Shown: positions 16,599-26,022, counted from the stretch's first letter. The stretch is 64,000 nucleotides of DNA from Chitinophaga nivalis (GCF_025989125.1 NZ_JAPDNR010000001.1:4570301-4634300), one strand, 5' to 3'. The notes: generated by a model from the sequence alone, not told the origin. Numbers and translations are program-made.

Positions 16599-18128
16599 TT
16601 ACAGATCGAATTTGATTCCCTGTGCCAGTGGCAGACCTGTAGAGTAATTGATCGTATTGGTTTGCCGGCGCATGTAGGCTTTCCAGGCATCGGAACCACT
16701 TTCCCTGCCACCACCTGTTTCTTTTTCACCACCAAATGCACCACCTATTTCAGCACCGGAAGTACCGATGTTGACATTGGCAATACCGCAATCAGAACCG
16801 GCTGCAGAGAGGAATTGTTCTGCTTCCCGGAGGTTCAGGGTCATGATAGCGGAAGAAAGGCCCTGCGGTACATCATTTTGCATGGCAATGGCTTCCGGCA
16901 GTGTTTTATACTTCATCACATACAAAATGGGCGCAAAGGTCTCATGTTGCACAATGGCGTAAGTATTTTCCACTGCAGCAATACAAGGCTTCACATAACA
17001 ACCGGATTCGAATCCGGCGCCGGTGAGTACGCCTCCTTCCACGAGGAAGGTGCCACCCTGTTGTTTTACCTGGGCGATAGCGTCCTGGTAGGCAGCTACG
17101 GCAGCAGTATCAATCAGCGGGCCTACGTGGTTGTTTTCATCCAGCGGGTTACCGATGCGTATCTGGCCATAGGCATTCACCAGTTTGGTCGTAAAGGCAT
17201 CATACACGCTTTCGTGGATGATCAGTCGACGGGTGGAGGTACAACGTTGTCCGGCGGTACCTACTGCGCCAAATACGGCGCCTATCAGCGACATATCCAG
17301 GTCAGCATCCTGGGAAATGATAATGGCGTTGTTGCCACCCAGTTCCAGCAGGGAGCGTCCCAGTCTTTCGCCTACGGCAGCAGCTACGCTCTTGCCCATA
17401 CGGGTAGAGCCGGTAGCGGAAACCAGGGGAATACGTTTGTCTGTCGCCATCCATTCGCCGGCGTCGCGCTGGCCGGTGACGAGGCAGCAAACCCCTTCCG
17501 GTACGTTGTTGGCGGCAAATACGGTTTCGACTATACGTTGGCAGGCCAAAGCCGTTACCGGTGTTTTCTCAGATGGTTTCCAGATACATACGTTTCCGCA
17601 TACCCATGCCAGCATGGAGTTCCAGCTCCAAACGGCCACAGGGAAGTTGAATGCGGAAATGATACCGGTAATACCCAGCGGATGCCATTGCTCATACATG
17701 CGGTGACCCGGACGTTCTGAGTGCATGGTCAGGCCGTGCAGCTGACGGGAAAGACCTACTGCAAAATCACAGATGTCGATCATTTCCTGTACTTCTCCAT
17801 AACCTTCCTGCAGGCTTTTACCCATTTCGTAGGAAACGAGTTTACCCAGCTGGTTTTTGTATTTGCGCAGGGCATCTCCCACCTGGCGAACAATTTCACC
17901 TCTCCGGGGGGCTGGCCACTGGCGCCATTCCTTAAATGCTTCCTGTGCAACGGCTACTACCTGGTCGTAATCTTCCCGGGTCGCGCTTTTTACGGCAGCA
18001 ATCTTTTTATTGTCAACAGGGGAAACGGAAATAATATCTGCTCCGTGTGCCGGCAGCCAGTTTTTACCGGTGCTAACGCCACTTTGCTCGGCTGTAATAC
18101 CAAATTCTTTTAAGATATCTGCTACCAT
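16599..18128 (-). CDS. ALDH7-type aldehyde dehydrogenase (2-aminoadipate semialdehyde dehydrogenase)
   Basis: A 509-residue NAD(P)-dependent aldehyde dehydrogenase. Catalytic Cys296 lies in GTAGQRCTSTRRL and the general base Glu262 in LLELGGNNAI. The N-terminal segment GVSTGKNW and the overall pattern match the ALDH7A1/AmaB group, which oxidises L-2-aminoadipate 6-semialdehyde (or its cyclic form, piperideine 6-carboxylate) to 2-aminoadipate. It is the last gene of a tight three-gene operon with saccharopine dehydrogenase and HglS, which strongly supports a role in lysine breakdown. Confidence 0.88.
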   Translation of the reverse strand: MVADILKEFGITAEQSGVSTGKNWLPAHGADIISVSPVDNKKIAAVKSATREDYDQVVAVAQEAFKEWRQWPAPRRGEIVRQVGDALRKYKNQLGKLVSYEMGKSLQEGYGEVQEMIDICDFAVGLSRQLHGLTMHSERPGHRMYEQWHPLGITGIISAFNFPVAVWSWNSMLAWVCGNVCIWKPSEKTPVTALACQRIVETVFAANNVPEGVCCLVTGQRDAGEWMATDKRIPLVSATGSTRMGKSVAAAVGERLGRSLLELGGNNAIIISQDADLDMSLIGAVFGAVGTAGQRCTSTRRLIIHESVYDAFTTKLVNAYGQIRIGNPLDENNHVGPLIDTAAVAAYQDAIAQVKQQGGTFLVEGGVLTGAGFESGCYVKPCIAAVENTYAIVQHETFAPILYVMKYKTLPEAIAMQNDVPQGLSSAIMTLNLREAEQFLSAAGSDCGIANVNIGTSGAEIGGAFGGEKETGGGRESGSDAWKAYMRRQTNTINYSTGLPLAQGIKFDL

Positions 18129-18152
18129 TGTCGGTGTATTGTTTAAACTAAA

Positions 18153-19043
18153 TTAGGAACTTTTTTTTGTTTGTGCGGCGTAGGTGCTTTCAAAGATCTT
18201 GTCGGCATTGCCGGCTTCAAAGCCTTCCCGTCTGTGTTCCCGGCCGATGGCTGCTGCGGACAGGTGGGCAAACTGTGGCAACACTTTTCTTTCGGCGAAC
18301 TCCACATAGGAGCCGGCAATGTTGTGCTGTTCCCCGTTTGCAAAGGTAGCCGTCAGCATACGTGCCACGGTAGCGCTTTGCAGCAGGTTCCCATCCGGAC
18401 TGGTTTTGATTTTACCGCCCGCATCATTCAGTTTAAACCCATGGTGCTCCAGGAAAGTGTTGAAGTCCGCTACAGTATTGTATCCGGCAGGTAAATTATG
18501 TACACTTACCGTGAAGTGATTCAGGTAATATCGGTTGTAAATTACCCAGGCGGCGTATTCACTTTCTGCTGCAAGGGTCTGGAAATCTGCCAGGGTAGGG
18601 GTTCTCCAGAGCGCGCTGTGCAAAAAGGCGTCTACCGCTTTGCTGTTGTCCAGGTCAAGGGTATTTACCGGATCTGTTTTAACTTCATTGGTATAGCTGT
18701 AGATAATGTCCTGTGCCGCCTGGCTCAGGTCTTTTACCCGCAGCTCGCTGATGAAGATGCGCGGATATTCCGGAGAAGGTGGCGCATACCACCAGGCATC
18801 CAGCTTTTTAGCCGGAAAGTGGTAGGCATCCATTTTCGTATAGCCGTAGTGGAGAAAAATTTTCTCCAGCGACTGTACGCCTAACTGCGGCACTCCCATT
18901 GTTCTGAACGCAATATGATCGTTTTCGATATCATCTGCTTTCCCGATAATGCCTTCTTTTACCATGGCAGCTATTACCGCTGCTACATCCGGTACCCGCT
19001 CTTGGTAGCGGTCCATCAGACCATGAAGCACTTCACTTAACAT
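18153..19043 (-). CDS. hglS: DUF1338 protein, 2-oxoadipate dioxygenase/decarboxylase (HglS-like)
   Basis: A 296-residue member of DUF1338. Family members such as P. putida HglS are Fe(II) enzymes that convert 2-oxoadipate and O2 to D-2-hydroxyglutarate and CO2. Likely metal ligands are His43 in NDHIAFRTMG, His176 in YYLNHFTVS and Glu248 in GSYVEFAERK; Arg46 fits the substrate-binding Arg. It is shorter than Proteobacterial HglS (about 450 residues). Spacing is 22 nt to the upstream dehydrogenase and 24 nt to the ALDH, so one transcript is likely. The reaction is inferred from family and context. Confidence 0.82.
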   Translation of the reverse strand: MLSEVLHGLMDRYQERVPDVAAVIAAMVKEGIIGKADDIENDHIAFRTMGVPQLGVQSLEKIFLHYGYTKMDAYHFPAKKLDAWWYAPPSPEYPRIFISELRVKDLSQAAQDIIYSYTNEVKTDPVNTLDLDNSKAVDAFLHSALWRTPTLADFQTLAAESEYAAWVIYNRYYLNHFTVSVHNLPAGYNTVADFNTFLEHHGFKLNDAGGKIKTSPDGNLLQSATVARMLTATFANGEQHNIAGSYVEFAERKVLPQFAHLSAAAIGREHRREGFEAGNADKIFESTYAAQTKKSS

Positions 19044-19065
19044 AGCTCGTTGTTTAATTTATCTG

Positions 19066-20139
19066 CTAATTATTATAATATACCGCAAAACGGTTGTCGA
19101 TCAGATCACTGAAAGCCACATCTTCCTGGCGCACAAATCCGTTGGATGGTAACAGGCCTTTGGTATGCAGATCTATCACGGCACAAACTGCACCGGCTGT
19201 TGTCAGCTGGATAGCTGTAAAGTCTTTACCGGCAATTTCCTGGTTGTAGATTTTACGGGAATAGGAACGCTGTACAGAACGGCCGTTGATCATACCGGAA
19301 ACCGATACAAATACCAGTACTACATCCTGTGGTGTAAAAGGAATGCTGTCTTCCATAATTTCTTTCAGTATCTCTCTTTTTTTATTCAGTTTCAGTTCAT
19401 TCAGTAATATTTTCATCAGCTGGCAATGGCCCGGATAACGTACGGTTTTGTAGTCCAGGTTGTATACTTTACCATCCAGTATTTCTGCCAGTGCAGACAA
19501 TCCACCGGAAGTATTGAAAGCTTCATATTCCACACCGTCGAGGGCAAAGCGTTCGTAGCCTTCCATGGGCATTACTTCTTTACGTTCTCCTTCATGAATG
19601 GCATCGCAGGGATTGCAGTATTCATTGATCAGGCCATCGGTACTCCAGGTCAGGTTGTACATCAGGCTGTTGGTCGGAAACTGCGGCAGGGCGCCTACGC
19701 GCAGCCTTACGGAATCCAGGGAATCGAACTGTTTGGCGATGTCAAAAGCGGCAATGCTGATGAAACCTGGTGCCAGCCCACATTGTGGCATGAAAGTCAC
19801 ATTGGCGTTCTGCGCAATTTCACGGATGGCATTGGTGGTAGCCACGTCTTCTGTCAGGTCAAAATAATGCGTCTGTGCTTTAGCGGCGGCTGTCGCAATT
19901 TTTACATTCAGGAAGTAAGGGCAGGCACTCAGTACAATATCCTGTGCTTCCAGTGCTTGTTGTAATTCGGCGGCATTGTTCACATCCAGCTTGGTTTTAT
20001 GGATATTGGTATCCGTACATTTCTGCAATAATGCTTCATTGCTGTCGGCCAGGGTTACCTGGTAATCACCTGACTGTTGCAATAAGAAGGCCGCTGTTTC
20101 GCCGATCTTGCCGGCGCCGATAATCATGACACGTTTCAT
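19066..20139 (-). CDS. Saccharopine dehydrogenase family protein
   Basis: A 357-residue NAD(P)-dependent dehydrogenase. The N-terminal Rossmann motif is VMIIGAGKIGETAAF, and LTEDVATTNAIREIA and MPQCGLAPGFI are typical of the saccharopine dehydrogenase/LYS9-like family. The ATG at 20137-20139 is preferred because it sits right before the Rossmann strand; an ATG 99 nt upstream adds residues that do not fit. In context it should act on saccharopine or a related lysine adduct and feed aminoadipate semialdehyde to the downstream ALDH7. No separate lysine-ketoglutarate reductase is in the window. Confidence 0.82.
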   Translation of the reverse strand: MKRVMIIGAGKIGETAAFLLQQSGDYQVTLADSNEALLQKCTDTNIHKTKLDVNNAAELQQALEAQDIVLSACPYFLNVKIATAAAKAQTHYFDLTEDVATTNAIREIAQNANVTFMPQCGLAPGFISIAAFDIAKQFDSLDSVRLRVGALPQFPTNSLMYNLTWSTDGLINEYCNPCDAIHEGERKEVMPMEGYERFALDGVEYEAFNTSGGLSALAEILDGKVYNLDYKTVRYPGHCQLMKILLNELKLNKKREILKEIMEDSIPFTPQDVVLVFVSVSGMINGRSVQRSYSRKIYNQEIAGKDFTAIQLTTAGAVCAVIDLHTKGLLPSNGFVRQEDVAFSDLIDNRFAVYYNN

Positions 20140-20538
20140 AATCTGAAATGGAATTATAGTGATGATGGAAGCATGAACTGCTTCCGGTTTAAGTGAATAA
20201 ACAAAGGTCATCACTGTAGAAACGTACAGGCATAACAAAGCCCTCCCGCTATATAAGAGGCGCCTGCCTGGTAATTTTTACCAAAGCAAATACACATTTA
20301 CAGCAGAAATTAATAAAAATTAATTGCTACCGTAGCCTGTAACATAACACAGTGAACCGTTTACACGGTTAGTCAACAATAAAATAAAAAGGAAAGCAGC
20401 AGATGCAATCTGCTATACGCACTCAAGGCACGTGGGAGCAAGTGCTCCGCAGATAAGAGAGAAGAGAAAGCTGTATGTTTAACAAATGGTTCATTCAGCA
20501 AAGGTGAAAAGCGAATATAAGCAAACTTTTTTATTCTA
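20140..20538 (-). other. Hairpin-rich region upstream of the lysine-catabolism operon
   Basis: About 400 bp without a gene. Small perfect hairpins are AACCGT/ACGGTT (20355-20370), AGCAGAT/ATCTGCT (around 20397-20416) and GGAGCA/TGCTCC (20435-20448). A longer CAGGCA/TGCCTG pair with an inner CCTC/GAGG lies around 20228-20275. Near-consensus -7 boxes on the minus strand lie at 20287-20294 (TGTATTTG) and near 20499. It may be a promoter plus leader; no known riboswitch was recognised. Confidence 0.35.
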
Positions 20539-20581
20539 TTATCGGAACCAGCAGTTTTTTTGCTGCTGCTGGTTCCGATAA
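20539..20581 (-). terminator. Terminator of panB
   Basis: A perfect 16-bp stem (20539-20554 with 20566-20581) with an 11-nt T-containing loop, 19 nt beyond the panB stop. The downstream minus-strand tract is A/T rich. Confidence 0.75.
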
Positions 20582-20600
20582 CAGATAAAAATACCGTTGT

Positions 20601-21416
20601 TTAGTATTGCTCACTTTCGTTCGGGAAGTCTTTTGTCTTTACATCATTAATGAAAGACTGGGTAGCACCGAATATCTGGTCGTATAAATCCAGGTAGCGA
20701 CGGAGGAAGCGTGGTTTGAAATCTTTGTTGATGCCCAGCATATCGTGCATCACCAATACCTGTCCATCTACATATTTACCTGCACCGATACCAATGATGG
20801 GTATTTCTACAGATGCAGCTACTTCTTTGGCGAGGGTAGCCGGAATTTTTTCGAGCACAATAGCAAAGCAACCCGCTTCCTGGAGCAGTTTGGCATCGTT
20901 GATCAGTTTGGCGGCTTCGGCTTCTTCGGTAGCCCGCACAGCATAGGTGCCAAACTTATAGATAGATTGCGGTGTAAGACCCAGGTGTCCCATTACCGGT
21001 ACGCCTGCTGAGATAATCCGTTTTACGGATTCAATAATTTCTTCTCCGCCTTCAATTTTGATACCGTGTGCACCGGTTTCTTTCATGATGCGGATGGTGG
21101 AATTCAGGGCCTCTTTAGAATTACCCTGGTAAGAACCAAAGGGCAGGTCTACAATAACAAAGCATCTTTTGATGGCTCTCACAACCGATGCGGCGTGATA
21201 GATCATCTGGTCGAGGGTAATGGGTAACGTGGTTTCATGGCCTGCCATTACATTGGAGGCCGAGTCGCCTACCAGCAGGATATCAATACCTGCATCATCG
21301 AAAATACGGGCCATGGAATAATCATATGCTGTGAGCATAGATATTTTTTCCCCGTCCACTTTCATCTTCTGCAGGATATGCGTGGTAATGCGCTTGATTT
21401 CTTTATTTACAGACAT
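20601..21416 (-). CDS. panB: 3-methyl-2-oxobutanoate hydroxymethyltransferase
   Basis: First committed step of pantothenate synthesis: adds a hydroxymethyl group from 5,10-methylene-THF to 2-oxoisovalerate, giving ketopantoate; cytosolic. The 271-residue length is standard. The signature AYDYSMARIFDDAGIDILLV is followed by GDSASNVMAGHETTLPITLD, which holds the Mg-binding Asp. EGGEEI and GHLGLTPQS are also family motifs. The gene is monocistronic, with panD and panC about 5 kb away in separate units. Confidence 0.95.
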   Translation of the reverse strand: MSVNKEIKRITTHILQKMKVDGEKISMLTAYDYSMARIFDDAGIDILLVGDSASNVMAGHETTLPITLDQMIYHAASVVRAIKRCFVIVDLPFGSYQGNSKEALNSTIRIMKETGAHGIKIEGGEEIIESVKRIISAGVPVMGHLGLTPQSIYKFGTYAVRATEEAEAAKLINDAKLLQEAGCFAIVLEKIPATLAKEVAASVEIPIIGIGAGKYVDGQVLVMHDMLGINKDFKPRFLRRYLDLYDQIFGATQSFINDVKTKDFPNESEQY

Positions 21417-21507
21417 AAGCAGTATGCATTTAGCGCAAAGGTGGGGATATAAATAAGAAAATGGAAACTTTTTTTATGTATGGAAGGGGAGGGGAATGAA
21501 AAAGATC

Positions 21508-21556
21508 CATGGCCGGGAAGCAGTCGGTGGAAGTATTCCAGTTGTTTCCGGCCATG
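21508..21556 (-). terminator. Terminator of the ppx gene
   Basis: A 12-bp stem (21508-21519 with 21545-21556, one mismatch). On the minus strand it is followed by CTTTTTC. Confidence 0.8.
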
Positions 21557-21571
21557 AAAAGAATAGGGCGT

Positions 21572-22468
21572 CTACAGTTTATTGCTGGCGGCAATTTCTT
21601 CGTAGAGGGCCTGAATAAGGCCATCTGCCAGCCCTATTTTAGGTACATATATTTCTGCGGCATCCGCCCAGCGCATGGCATTGATATAGATCTGCAAAGC
21701 CGGTACAATAACGTCTGCCCGGTCTTCCCGCAGGTTATACAGGTGTATGCGTTCTTCCACAGTGAAGCTGCTGAATTCCTTGTAGTAGTCTTTAAGTGTA
21801 TCCAGAGAGAGCGGTTTGCCTTCTTTGCGTTTGGAGAGAGAAAATATCTTGTTGATATTGCCACCGGAACCGATGGCGGTAACGGCGCCGATGTTTTTCA
21901 GCTGTATTTTCAGGAAATCTTTCATCTGCTGCCAGGCGCTGTCTGTCACCTGCTGATGCAGCAGGCGGATGGTGCCGATATTAAAAGATTCCTTGAAAAT
22001 GAGTTTGCCGGCACTAAAGAGGGTGAGTTCTGTACTGCCACCACCTACATCGATATAGAGATAGGATTTTGTTTTATCCATGTTTTCGGCGACATGGTTT
22101 TCGTAGATGTAGGAAGCTTCTTCCTGGCCGGAAATAATTTTGATATCGATACCGGTCTGCGCTTTCACTTCCTGCAGGATCACCGGGCTGTTGCTGGCGT
22201 CGCGCATGGCCGAGGTAGCGCAGGCCTTCAGGTATTTTACTTCATAAACGTCCAGTAATAACTTGTATGCTTTGATGGTGTCAATGAGGTGAGCCGCTCT
22301 TTTTTCAGAGATCGTATTATTTGAAAATACGTCGAAACCCAATCGTAATGGTACTCTCACCAGGTTTACCTTGGTAAAGTCCATTGCGCCGCTGCTGTTG
22401 GGAGATGCTTCGGAAATCAATAACCTGGCAGCATTGGAGCCAATATCTATAGCTGCTAACTTCATCAA
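21572..22468 (-). CDS. Ppx/GppA phosphatase (exopolyphosphatase)
   Basis: A 298-residue member of the ASKHA-fold Ppx/GppA family. The phosphate-1 motif is AAIDIGSNAARLLISEA, the catalytic Glu region is ATSAMRDASNS and the phosphate-2 motif is IDVGGGSTEL. Members release phosphate from the ends of polyphosphate or hydrolyse pppGpp. Only the two N-terminal domains are present, without the C-terminal HD-like domain of E. coli Ppx, as is common in this phylum. It lies directly downstream of the polyphosphate kinase gene, which makes polyphosphate the likely substrate. It has its own promoter box at 22491-22498. Confidence 0.88.
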   Translation of the reverse strand: MMKLAAIDIGSNAARLLISEASPNSSGAMDFTKVNLVRVPLRLGFDVFSNNTISEKRAAHLIDTIKAYKLLLDVYEVKYLKACATSAMRDASNSPVILQEVKAQTGIDIKIISGQEEASYIYENHVAENMDKTKSYLYIDVGGGSTELTLFSAGKLIFKESFNIGTIRLLHQQVTDSAWQQMKDFLKIQLKNIGAVTAIGSGGNINKIFSLSKRKEGKPLSLDTLKDYYKEFSSFTVEERIHLYNLREDRADVIVPALQIYINAMRWADAAEIYVPKIGLADGLIQALYEEIAASNKL

Positions 22469-22490
22469 TGAATCATTAAATTAAAAAACG

Positions 22491-22498
22491 CAAAAGTA
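22491..22498 (-). promoter_or_regulatory. -7 box of ppx
   Basis: TACTTTTG on the minus strand, a perfect TAnnTTTG match, 22 nt upstream of the start codon. Confidence 0.55.
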
Positions 22499-22580
22499 AA
22501 ATATTTCCTGGTTTTGTGTTCAGTGGATCGGGGATACAGGTGATGAAGTTATAATACCGGCCGTTATCTGTTATTTATGA

Positions 22581-22620
22581 GTGCTGTATCGTGTACGCAA
22601 TGGGAAACACGATACAGCAC
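22581..22620 (-). terminator. Terminator-like hairpin after ppk
   Basis: A perfect 14-bp stem (22581-22594 with 22607-22620) starting 10 nt after the ppk stop. The minus-strand tract beyond it has only a weak T run, so termination may be partial. Confidence 0.6.
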
Positions 22621-22630
22621 CAGGGTAATA

Positions 22631-24778
22631 TTAGTGGTATTGTTTTTCGTGGAGGTATTTATAAATTTCTACCTGTGTTCTTACTTTTTTATCTCCTTCC
22701 TTTCTATATTCATTTTTCTGATCATTATCGAGCATACGGGCTTTTACGTTTCCGCTCAGCTGAATCTTCATGATGTCTATCAGTTCCTGACGTATAGCCG
22801 GGTCCGTGATAGGTGCTGCTGCTTCCACGCGGTGGTCCAGGTTACGGACCATCCAGTCACAGGAAGCAATGAATACCTTTTCCTGCCCGCCATGATGGAA
22901 GATAAATACCCTGGCATGTTCCAGGTATTCATCTACAATGCTCACCGCGGTGATATTTTTCTTCCACTTTTTATTTTCCGTATAGGCGCAGCAGATACCC
23001 CGGATCACCATTTTTATGTCTACACCAGCTTTGGCGGCATCGTAGAGTTTGGCGATCAGCTCATCATCCGAGAGGGAGTTCATTTTCACGGTGATGCTGG
23101 CCTTCTTTTTATGTTTGGCGTATTTTATTTCCCGGTCTATCAGCCGGAGGAAAGTATCACGCATGTTCAGCGGACTTACCGGCAGGGTTTTGCACCCTTC
23201 CAGTATTTTGGTATCGTGGCGCGGACTTTCCAGGTAGGCAAAGATCCGGTTAATGTCTGCGATGATAGCACGGTTGGTGGTGAGCAGACAGTGATCGCCA
23301 TAGACCCGTGCGGTTTTTTCATTGAGGTTACCGGTGCTGACGAAGCCACATTGCAGTGTTTTGGTGCCGATCCGTTTTTTGATGACGCACAGCTTGGCAT
23401 GTATCTTCATATTGGGTATACCCAGCAGTACCTTTACGCCTTCTTCTTCCAGCCTTGACTTCCAGTCGAGGTTGGCCGCTTCATCGAAGCGGGCGCGGAG
23501 CTCCAGCACAACCGTTACCTGTTTTCCGTTCCGGACAGCGTTGATCAGGGCATTCATGATCTTGGAGTTACGGGCAAGCCTGTACGCTGTTATTTTTATG
23601 GACGATACATTCGGATCAATGGCAGCTTCCCGGAGGAGGTCAATGATCGTATCAAAAGAATGGTAAGGGAAGTGCAGCATCACATCATGTTGCTGAATCA
23701 CGTGCATTACGCTGGGCGCATTCAGAAACAGGGGATGGATGAAGGTTTTGCGGTGGGTATGTGGCGGAAAGATCGATTCCGGGAAATCCATAAAGTCCTT
23801 GAAGTTATGGATACGCGCACCCGGAATAAGGTTGTCTTTGCCGGACAGGCCCTGTCGGCGCATGAGATATTCCAGCAGCAAAGGGTCGATGTCCTTATCG
23901 TATACGAACCGCACCGGTTTCCCCTTACGACGGTCTTTCAGGCCTTTTTCCAGCTGGTGAATCAGGCTGGTGGAGATGTCGTTATCGATATCCAGCTCCG
24001 CATCGCGTGTTACTTTGATGATGTGGGCAGAGAATTTATCGTAACCAAAGTAGGAGAATATATTCGGCAGGCAGAAGCGCACGAGGTCTTCCAGCAGAAT
24101 AATATCGTGTTCTCCTTCTTTGGAAGGAAGAATAATGAACCGGGGTAATACGGTAGTGGGAATTTCAATGAGTGCGAATTTCTGTCGCACGGAGTTATCC
24201 TGACGGGCCAGTACTACCGCGAGGTAGATGGATTTATCGCGCAGGATAGGGAAGTGCTGGATGCTTTCTATCATCAGGGGGATGATATTGGTACGCACCT
24301 GTTCATTGAAATAGTTCAGTACAAAACGTTGTTGCTCTTTGTTGAGCTGTTTTTCTGTACGTAAAAAAATGTGTTGCACTTCCAGTTCATGCACAATGTC
24401 TTTCCATACGCGATCGAATTCCCGTTGCTGGTCGATTACGTTGGTTTGAATATCTTCCAGTATTTTTCCTGGATTTTCTTCCAGGTGCATGCGGGATGCT
24501 TTGCCAAAAGACATCATTCTTTTGAGCGTAGCTACCCGTACCCGGAAAAATTCATCCAGGTTATTGGAAAAGATGCCTAAAAAGCGGATACGTTCGTGCA
24601 GCGGAACGGTTTTATCTGCTGCTTCCTGCAGTACTCTTGCATTAAATGATAACCAGCTGATGTCTCTGGCGATCATTTTCCGTTTCTCCACAACAGGTTT
24701 TTTCCTGACTGGTTTCTTTGACGATATTGCTTCGGGTGTTGTCATGGTCTCAAGGTGCTCGCCACGCTGTAATCGCAT
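22631..24778 (-). CDS. ppk: Polyphosphate kinase 1
   Basis: Reversibly polymerises the gamma-phosphate of ATP into polyphosphate. The 715-residue protein has the PPK1 order N-domain, middle domain and two PLD-like C-domains. The phospho-accepting His is in NMKIHAKLCVIKKR, and the second conserved His is in EHARVFIFHHGGQEKVFIAS. The N-terminus SWLSFNARVLQEA is the PPK1 signature. An alternative start lies at 24745 (MTTPEAIS); the first about 35 residues are Lys-rich and poorly conserved. It pairs with the downstream ppx gene, so synthesis and degradation of polyphosphate are encoded side by side. Confidence 0.95.
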   Translation of the reverse strand: MRLQRGEHLETMTTPEAISSKKPVRKKPVVEKRKMIARDISWLSFNARVLQEAADKTVPLHERIRFLGIFSNNLDEFFRVRVATLKRMMSFGKASRMHLEENPGKILEDIQTNVIDQQREFDRVWKDIVHELEVQHIFLRTEKQLNKEQQRFVLNYFNEQVRTNIIPLMIESIQHFPILRDKSIYLAVVLARQDNSVRQKFALIEIPTTVLPRFIILPSKEGEHDIILLEDLVRFCLPNIFSYFGYDKFSAHIIKVTRDAELDIDNDISTSLIHQLEKGLKDRRKGKPVRFVYDKDIDPLLLEYLMRRQGLSGKDNLIPGARIHNFKDFMDFPESIFPPHTHRKTFIHPLFLNAPSVMHVIQQHDVMLHFPYHSFDTIIDLLREAAIDPNVSSIKITAYRLARNSKIMNALINAVRNGKQVTVVLELRARFDEAANLDWKSRLEEEGVKVLLGIPNMKIHAKLCVIKKRIGTKTLQCGFVSTGNLNEKTARVYGDHCLLTTNRAIIADINRIFAYLESPRHDTKILEGCKTLPVSPLNMRDTFLRLIDREIKYAKHKKKASITVKMNSLSDDELIAKLYDAAKAGVDIKMVIRGICCAYTENKKWKKNITAVSIVDEYLEHARVFIFHHGGQEKVFIASCDWMVRNLDHRVEAAAPITDPAIRQELIDIMKIQLSGNVKARMLDNDQKNEYRKEGDKKVRTQVEIYKYLHEKQYH

Positions 24779-24924
24779 AAAATCTTACTTATTAACTTTC
24801 GGTAAACGCATCAACTAAGCTGCGATAATACAGTTTTAGGTGAAAATATGGTATTAAATTAAAGTTAATGAAAAATATGAACAGTAGCCGGAAAGAAGGG
24901 AAGATAGCTGTATAATTAAACAGC

Positions 24925-24957
24925 GAACGGATGATAACAGGTGGTTATCATCCGTTC
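24925..24957 (-). terminator. Terminator of the panD / flippase-like operon
   Basis: A perfect 14-bp stem (24925-24938 with 24944-24957, 5-nt loop) just beyond the stop at 24961. On the minus strand a T-rich tract follows. Confidence 0.88.
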
Positions 24958-24960
24958 ATT

Positions 24961-25980
24961 TTATGGTTTAGGCTGATGCCTGTTTTTGTTGTAGATGGGC
25001 AATGCCACGAGGCTGAAGAAGCCCAGGAATATAACCAGCAGGGTTTGTGCTACCCAGATAATCCAGCCAAAGGCAAAGCCGATGGCGTACGGAATATTGT
25101 AGAGTTGCAGTGTTTTTTGCACCAGTGGTTGATAGGCGCCGATACCACCCGGGGTAACGATCATGCCTACACTACCGATGATCAGTACGGCCAGGGCAGC
25201 GCTGATACTGAGGTGGCTGGTTTCTTTCAGACAGAAAAAACCGATATACACCTGAGACAGATAGCAGACCCATATGAGTACTGTTTGCAGGAGAAAACCA
25301 TTTTTGTTTTTCATTTTGCCGATAGACAAGATGCCTTCCATGACGCCTCTGGCCAGCGATTTGATGGTGATGGCCACTTTGGATCTGGCGAAGCGACGCA
25401 GCAGCCATAGGAGCAGCAGTACAACTACCAATACGCCGATGGCAACGATGATCAGTTGTCCGCCGTTGGCATTGGCCAGTTTCCGGCTCAGCGGCTGAAA
25501 AATTTCCTGACTGACATAAGCGCCGAGTACATCCAGCTGAATAACGATGGTGAGGCCCATCAGGAGCAGGAGGCACACGAGATCTACTGCACGTTCTGCA
25601 ATCATGGTACCTACCAGTTTATCGGCGGGTACTTTTTCGTATTGGGCCAGTATACCGCAACGGGTTACTTCACCGAGGCGTGGCACAGCCAGATTAGCCA
25701 GGTAGCCTACCATCACAGCGAAGAAAGTATTCAGTGTGGATGGCTGGTGGCCCAGTGGTTTCATCAGCAGTTTCCAGCGGACAGCGCGGAACCAGTGGCT
25801 GGCAATACCCAATACGATGGCAGGAATAACAAGCCAGTAATTGGCTTTGCGGAATGCAGTGTAAATCTGATCCCATTGATCGGCTGTGATATCTTTTGTA
25901 AAGAGCCAGATCAATAGCAGGCCTATGCCAAAGAAGCAGACAAACTTAATGAGGTTCTTAAGCATTTTGGGCATATCCAA
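24961..25980 (-). CDS. Flippase-like membrane protein (LPG synthase TM-domain family)
   Basis: A 339-residue inner-membrane protein with about eight hydrophobic segments, of the family once called UPF0104 and now the lysylphosphatidylglycerol-synthase transmembrane/flippase-like family. The pattern AVRWKLLMKPLGHQPSTLNT, then FFAVMVGYLANLAVPRLGEV and VTPGGIGAYQ, is characteristic. The catalytic C-terminal domain of MprF is absent, so it can only be the membrane part; lipid transport is inference. Start Met1, Met3 or Met6 are all possible. It lies 42 nt downstream of panD and shares its transcript. Confidence 0.82.
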   Translation of the reverse strand: MDMPKMLKNLIKFVCFFGIGLLLIWLFTKDITADQWDQIYTAFRKANYWLVIPAIVLGIASHWFRAVRWKLLMKPLGHQPSTLNTFFAVMVGYLANLAVPRLGEVTRCGILAQYEKVPADKLVGTMIAERAVDLVCLLLLMGLTIVIQLDVLGAYVSQEIFQPLSRKLANANGGQLIIVAIGVLVVVLLLLWLLRRFARSKVAITIKSLARGVMEGILSIGKMKNKNGFLLQTVLIWVCYLSQVYIGFFCLKETSHLSISAALAVLIIGSVGMIVTPGGIGAYQPLVQKTLQLYNIPYAIGFAFGWIIWVAQTLLVIFLGFFSLVALPIYNKNRHQPKP

Positions 25981-26022
25981 ATTGGTTTTAGGCTGTGATG
26001 GTACAGTGCAGTATTTGAGGGA

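Noticed and set aside
16662..17720. 352-codon plus-strand frame
   Set aside because: Antisense to the ALDH7 gene, which has intact catalytic residues.
20140..20538. Lysine riboswitch before the lysine-catabolism operon
   Set aside because: The conserved core of the lysine riboswitch could not be found on the minus strand; only small unrelated hairpins were seen.
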